A stretch of 64,000 nucleotides of DNA from assembly GCF_024679095.1 (NCBI RefSeq), contig NC_066517.1, positions 17,251,600 to 17,315,599 on the forward strand, read 5' to 3'. Of this stretch, positions 59,690-64,000 are shown one piece after another. The position numbers and the translations under genes were made by a program. The stretch comes from Eriocheir sinensis. Its lineage: Eukaryota > Arthropoda > Malacostraca > Decapoda > Varunidae. The notes under the pieces were generated by a model, which saw only the letters and a program-made list of their open reading frames with translations, was not told the DNA's origin and did no database searches. The first letter of the stretch is position 1, and every line of letters starts with the position of its first letter.

Positions 59690-59790
59690 TTTAATCAGGA
59701 GCAGTAAGTAACGTTTTGTTTTGTTTTTCATTATTGTTTTCTTCTTTTTTTTTTACGCCCTTGAACTGTCTCCTCTGCTTAAAAAAAACA
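59690..59790 (+). repeat. Family B short interspersed element
   Basis: TTAATCAGGAGCAGTAAGTA, a T-rich spacer, then ACGCCCTTGAACTGTCTCCT and an A run. Confidence 0.82.
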
Positions 59791-60275
59791 ACTTACAGCG
59801 CCCACCAGCATCGCCACCACCATCACCTCGACCAGCATCAACACACTGCTATCTCTTTCATATCCTCCTCGTTTTCCTTCTTATTCTTCTCCTCATCCTT
59901 GTCCTTTTCTCTCTCTCCTTGCAGCGCCCACCAGCATCACCTCGACCAGCATCAACACACTGCTGTCTCTTTCATATCCTCCTCGTTTTCCTTCTTATTC
60001 TTCTCCTCATCCTTGTCCTTTTCTCTCTCTCCTTGCAGTGCCCACCAGCATCACCTCGACCAGCATCAACACCCTGCTATCTCTTTCATATCCCCCTCGT
60101 TTTCCTTCTTATTCTTCTCCTCATCCTTGTCCTTTTCTCTCTCTCCTTACAGCGCCCACCAGCATCGCCACCACCATCCCCACGACCAGCATCAACACAC
60201 TGCTATCTCTTTCATATCCTCCTCGTTTTCCTTCTCATTCTTATTCTCATCTTTTTCCTTCTTTCTCCTTCGTTT
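59791..60275. repeat. Tandem array, period about 112-130 bp, four units
   Basis: CCAGCATCAACAC at about 59832, 59948, 60060 and 60186, each with TATCTCTTTCATATCC and CTCATCCTTGTCC. TCTCCTTGCAG at unit ends mimics a splice acceptor, but no exon follows. Confidence 0.93.
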
Positions 60276-60900
<625 letters not shown>

Positions 60901-61555
60901 CTTTGATGTTCCTCTCGTCGTTGTAATGTTAAGCGTCGCGGCGGGACCCGAGATAATTAATTCCCTTTGACAACACTACATCACACGCGAGGACCCCCAC
61001 CACCAGGCGCCGGACATGAGACACACAGAGCGGGGACGAAACACTCAAAGAAACACAGCCCTGAGTGAAGGCATCTGAGGAAACTTTTAAACCATTTGAC
61101 AAACTTTTAAACCTTTTGACAAACTTTTTAAACCTTTTGACAAACTTTCTTTTTTCAATTTTTTTTTACATTTATTTCTTTTTCTTCTTTTAGCTGAATT
61201 AGAGAAGGAAAGATAAAACAGAACCTCGCCATTTACTTTTATATATATTCTCTGTCCTTTTTTTCTGTTTAAAACTACAACACCTGCTCGCTGCTGCAAC
61301 ACCCCTCCATCCCCCACCCCCTCAACACCCGAAGGCGCCCCCCTCCCCCCCCACACACACGCAGATTTCCATGCTAATGAGAGACAGGGTCCGCTTGTAC
61401 CTGTATGCCCCTACCTGGATACCCATACCTGTTACCTTACCTTACCTGTGCTCCCTTACCTCTACGTACACCTTGACCTGTACGCCGACCAAAGCTTTCA
61501 TCAGTGTCTCCCTGCCCAATGCTCCTCTCAGTTTGCTAACTTTCTTTCTACCTTG
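60901..61555. other. Unannotated sequence
   Basis: AAACTTTTAAACCTTTTGAC repeated three to four times at 61081-61147. No gene recognised. Confidence 0.45.
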
Positions 61556-61945
61556 ACTCATTCCAGTGCTATCCAACTTCCTAAAGCATGATTTGACCAG
61601 TATTTTTATTCTTTCATTCCTTCCACTGCCAAATGCTCCTCTGAACCTGTTAACTCTCTTTCCACCTTAACTCATCCCAGTGCTGTCCAACTTCGCAATG
61701 CATGAGTTGACCAGTATCTCTTTTCTTTCGTCTCTTTCACTGGTAAACTCTCTTCACTTCAGAACTAGCAAATTCTCCTCTGAACTTATAAACTTTCCAC
61801 CTTAATTCATCCCAGTGCTGTCCAACTTCCTAATGCATGAGTTGACCAGTATCTATTTTTTCATCCCTTTCACTGGTAAACTCTCTTCACTTCAGAACTA
61901 GCAAATTCTGACCAGTATCTATTTTTTCATCCCTTTCACTGGTAT
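61556..61945. repeat. Tandem array, period about 113-134 bp, three to four units
   Basis: CAGTGCTGTCCAACTTC at about 61678 and 61812, and a variant at 61566. TTGACCAGTATCT and CCTTTCACTGGTA mark each unit. Confidence 0.9.
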
Positions 61946-62312
61946 GAACTCCGCAAGAACCTTCCTTCGTTGGCATGTTCTCCTTCAAATACGAGTTGGA
62001 CGCCGTCAGAAGGAGAGAATCTAGACAACTCACGAAGCGAAACCGACCATGTTCGATGTTGTTCTGCCCTTGGACCGTCTAATTAACTATAAAATATGCT
62101 GAAGATTAATTATAATGAATGAAGAATAGAGATAAGAAGAGTAAAAAAAAAACACTCAAAACCATCACCATCGCGCGGCTGGTTCACCTTGTCCCGTCAC
62201 CTGCTCCTCGCCGTGGCTTGCGAGGGGCACAAAAAAATGTTTATATAACAACAGATAATGAAGTAGACAATTAACGTTAACCGCATCTTGCTGGCAACCT
62301 GTTTTGAGAGAG
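61946..62312. other. Unannotated sequence
   Basis: No feature recognised. Confidence 0.4.

Positions 62313-62349
<37 letters not shown>
62313..62349. repeat. (GT)n microsatellite
   Basis: About 17 GT units. Confidence 0.95.
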
Positions 62350-62574
62350 CCCTTCCTCCCCATAGGCCTGTGGTAATCAAGACGGCCATAAATCAACGTA
62401 AACAAACAATCAAAACAAAGCCCAGCAAGTCGATGATTTACAACTCTCAAGGAAGACGTTTCAAACCTCGAATTGGTTGCAAAGACTTCCCATCAAGCTC
62501 TATGCTGGGGGTGGCTTTCTCACGGCCTCCATGTATAGCTTCGGCCTTGCATATTTGTTTTACTGACAGTGTGT
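62350..62574. other. Unannotated sequence
   Basis: No feature recognised. Confidence 0.4.
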
Positions 62575-63000
62575 TCTCAGACGGTTCCGGCTCTCAACAA
62601 CTAACGCCAAAGACTGTAAAAGATATTAGTCAGATTCACATGAGAGTTTTTTCACGTTCGTGGTAAGGTTAGGTTAGGTAAAGTTAGGTAAGGTTAGGTT
62701 AGGTTAGGCTAGGTTAGGTTAGGTTAGGTTAGGTAAGGTTAGGTAAGGTTAGACTAGGTTAGGTTAGGTAAGGTTAGGTTAGGTAAGGTTAAGTAAGGTT
62801 AGACTAGGTTAGGTTAGGTTAGGTTAGGCTAGGTTAGGTTAGGTTAGGCTAGGTTAGGCTAGGCTAGGCTAGGTTAGGTTAGGTTAGGTTAGGTTAGGTT
62901 AGGTTAGGTTTACTGAAGCCTTGATAAACCATCACTAGGACCATAAAACTACTCATGGAAACATCTTCAACTTCTACATACGAAAGTCTTATCAACTGTG
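62575..63000 (-). repeat. Family A-like element interrupted by telomeric repeats
   Basis: The left part runs to CACGTTCGTGGTA (62665) and the right part resumes TACTGAAGCCTTGATAAACC at 62911, followed by CCATAAAACTACTCATGG and ACGAAAGTCTTATCAACTGT. The neighbouring copy at 63020-63180 reads ACGTTCATGGTACAGAAGCC with no interruption. Confidence 0.82.
62666..62910 (+). repeat. Interstitial (TTAGG)n telomeric-type tract
   Basis: 245 bp, exactly 49 pentamers in the AGGTT register, which is the arthropod telomere repeat TTAGG. By my count 33 of 49 are canonical. The others are single- or double-base variants (AGGTA, AGGCT, AAGTT, AAGTA, AGACT). The last six are all canonical. Confidence 0.95.
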
Positions 63001-63345
63001 TGTGTTAAGGCTCCCAACAACTGTCTCCAAAAAAACATGACGGAGATAAGTCGCCTTCATATGAGTATTTTCTTTACGTTCATGGTACAGAAGCCTTGTT
63101 AAACCATCACTAAAACCATAAAACTACTCATGGAAACATCTTCAACTTCTACATACGAAAGTCTTATCAATTGTGTGTACTTAAACTCTCGGCACCAATG
63201 TCCCAAGACCATAAAGAAAGATTAGTCTGTTTGTCATGAGTGTTTTTACATCCCTGGTGCTATCACTGGGACCATAAAACTACGCATCAACTGTCTTTGC
63301 CTGGGCGCCGAAATGTTTTAGAATATTGGCCTTGCTAAACCAACC
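63001..63345 (-). repeat. Two further family A-like copies in tandem
   Basis: 63020-63180 carries ACGTTCATGGTACAGAAGCC, CCATAAAACTACTCATGG and ACGAAAGTCTTATCAATTGT. 63200-63345 carries ACCATAAAACTACGCATC and ends with CGCCGAAATGTTTTAGAATA. With 62575-63000 this makes three adjoining same-orientation copies. Confidence 0.78.
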
Positions 63346-63833
63346 TGCTGCATTACTTTTTATTTGATTCTATCTTAGTTTATTCTTATTCTATATTTTC
63401 TTGCCTACCATTTAATCTATTACCTCTTCTATTGATTTCTTTCACTAAGTTCTTTGATTTCTTGTTTGCGTTGGTCATGGCGTTTCCTTATATTGATTTT
63501 TTTCACTTTATATTATTGGATTTCTTCTTTCCGTCCGTCATAGAGTTTTTCTAATTTGATTTTTTTCACATTATATGATTTGATTTATAATTTGCTTGCC
63601 TCGTGGCGCTTTTTATATTGATTTCTTTCACTTGATACTGTTTGATTTCTCCTTTGTTTTCGTCCTCTTTGCTCCGCGTCGTCAGGGCAGGATTAAGTCG
63701 TCAGGCGTGGCCATGCGCGGAGAACTCCCTCATAAAAACGTTAATTAAAGACATTATTCCCCTCCGTCACCTCCTTGACGCATACCACCCGAGACACGAT
63801 CACCATTTGCGTGCCGGCTCGATTCCTGATTAG
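63346..63833. repeat. T-rich degenerate array, about 65-bp units
   Basis: TTGATTTCTTTCACTAAGTT-type text (TTGATTT..TTCACTT.ATA.T.TTTGATTT) recurs at about 63434, 63497, 63557 and 63619. Beyond 63660 the sequence is unique. Confidence 0.75.
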
Positions 63834-63877
<44 letters not shown>

Positions 63878-63967
63878 ACTCTCTATTACAATCCTTACAC
63901 ACAAACACCAAATACTCATTCACAAATACATATATACAGAGGAGAGGTGGGTGGGGGGTGGGGGAGG

Positions 63968-64000
<33 letters not shown>
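63834..64000. repeat. Two (CA)n microsatellites at the window end
   Basis: (CA)n at 63835-63872 and 63969-64000, the latter cut by the window edge. Confidence 0.95.

Noticed and set aside
59791..60275. Histidine- or serine-rich repeat protein
   Set aside because: The frames arise from a roughly 115-bp tandem unit whose length varies by non-multiples of three.

Overview
The window is eukaryotic nuclear DNA, most likely from an arthropod and probably a decapod crustacean. The evidence is spliceosomal GT-AG exons of a Wnt gene, non-LTR retrotransposon remnants, a (TTAGG)n arthropod-type telomeric repeat, and a very high load of long (GT)n, (CT)n and (CTT)n microsatellites. The species placement is inference. 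Bacterial gene layout, operons and CRISPR do not apply, and most open frames here are translations of simple repeats.

One cellular gene is recognisable, on the minus strand. Two internal coding exons of a Wnt ligand, best matched to the Wnt11 subfamily, lie at 12394-12635 and 7459-7691. They are separated by a 4.7 kb intron and join in a single phase across canonical splice sites. The first exon or exons (signal peptide) and the 3' exons (lipid-modified Ser region and Cys-rich C-terminus) are not seen. The 3' exons should lie beyond position 1. The 5' exon should lie above 12635, either in the rest of the window or past its end. Much of the window is therefore probably intron or 5' flank of this gene, but that is inference.

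Layout: 1-1185 holds the C-terminal half of a Jockey-like reverse transcriptase between (GA)n tracts. 1.2-7.4 kb is microsatellite-rich with one foldback element. 7.4-12.6 kb holds the Wnt exons and their intron. 12.7-14.2 kb holds two inverted-repeat elements and two decayed reverse-transcriptase pieces. 15.2-17.6 kb is a 25-bp minisatellite. 17.6-46 kb is a mosaic of inverted-repeat elements, a tRNA-derived SINE family and tandem arrays of unrelated sequence whose periods cluster near 137-158 bp. 46.6-50.4 kb has a 22-bp array and a large 36-bp minisatellite. 50.4-64 kb has further arrays, a Tc1/mariner-like foldback element, a CpG-rich island at 54.1-54.8 kb, and a (TTAGG)49 tract embedded in an interspersed element near the right end.

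The most informative structures are mobile-element footprints that can be read directly. They include five copies of a roughly 200-bp hAT-type element, four with 8-bp target duplications. One of these is nested in another repeat whose tandem neighbour preserves the empty site. Others are TTAA- and TA-flanked foldback elements, and the telomeric repeat tract, whose near-empty counterpart lies about 170 bp away. No intact transposase or full-length reverse transcriptase is present.
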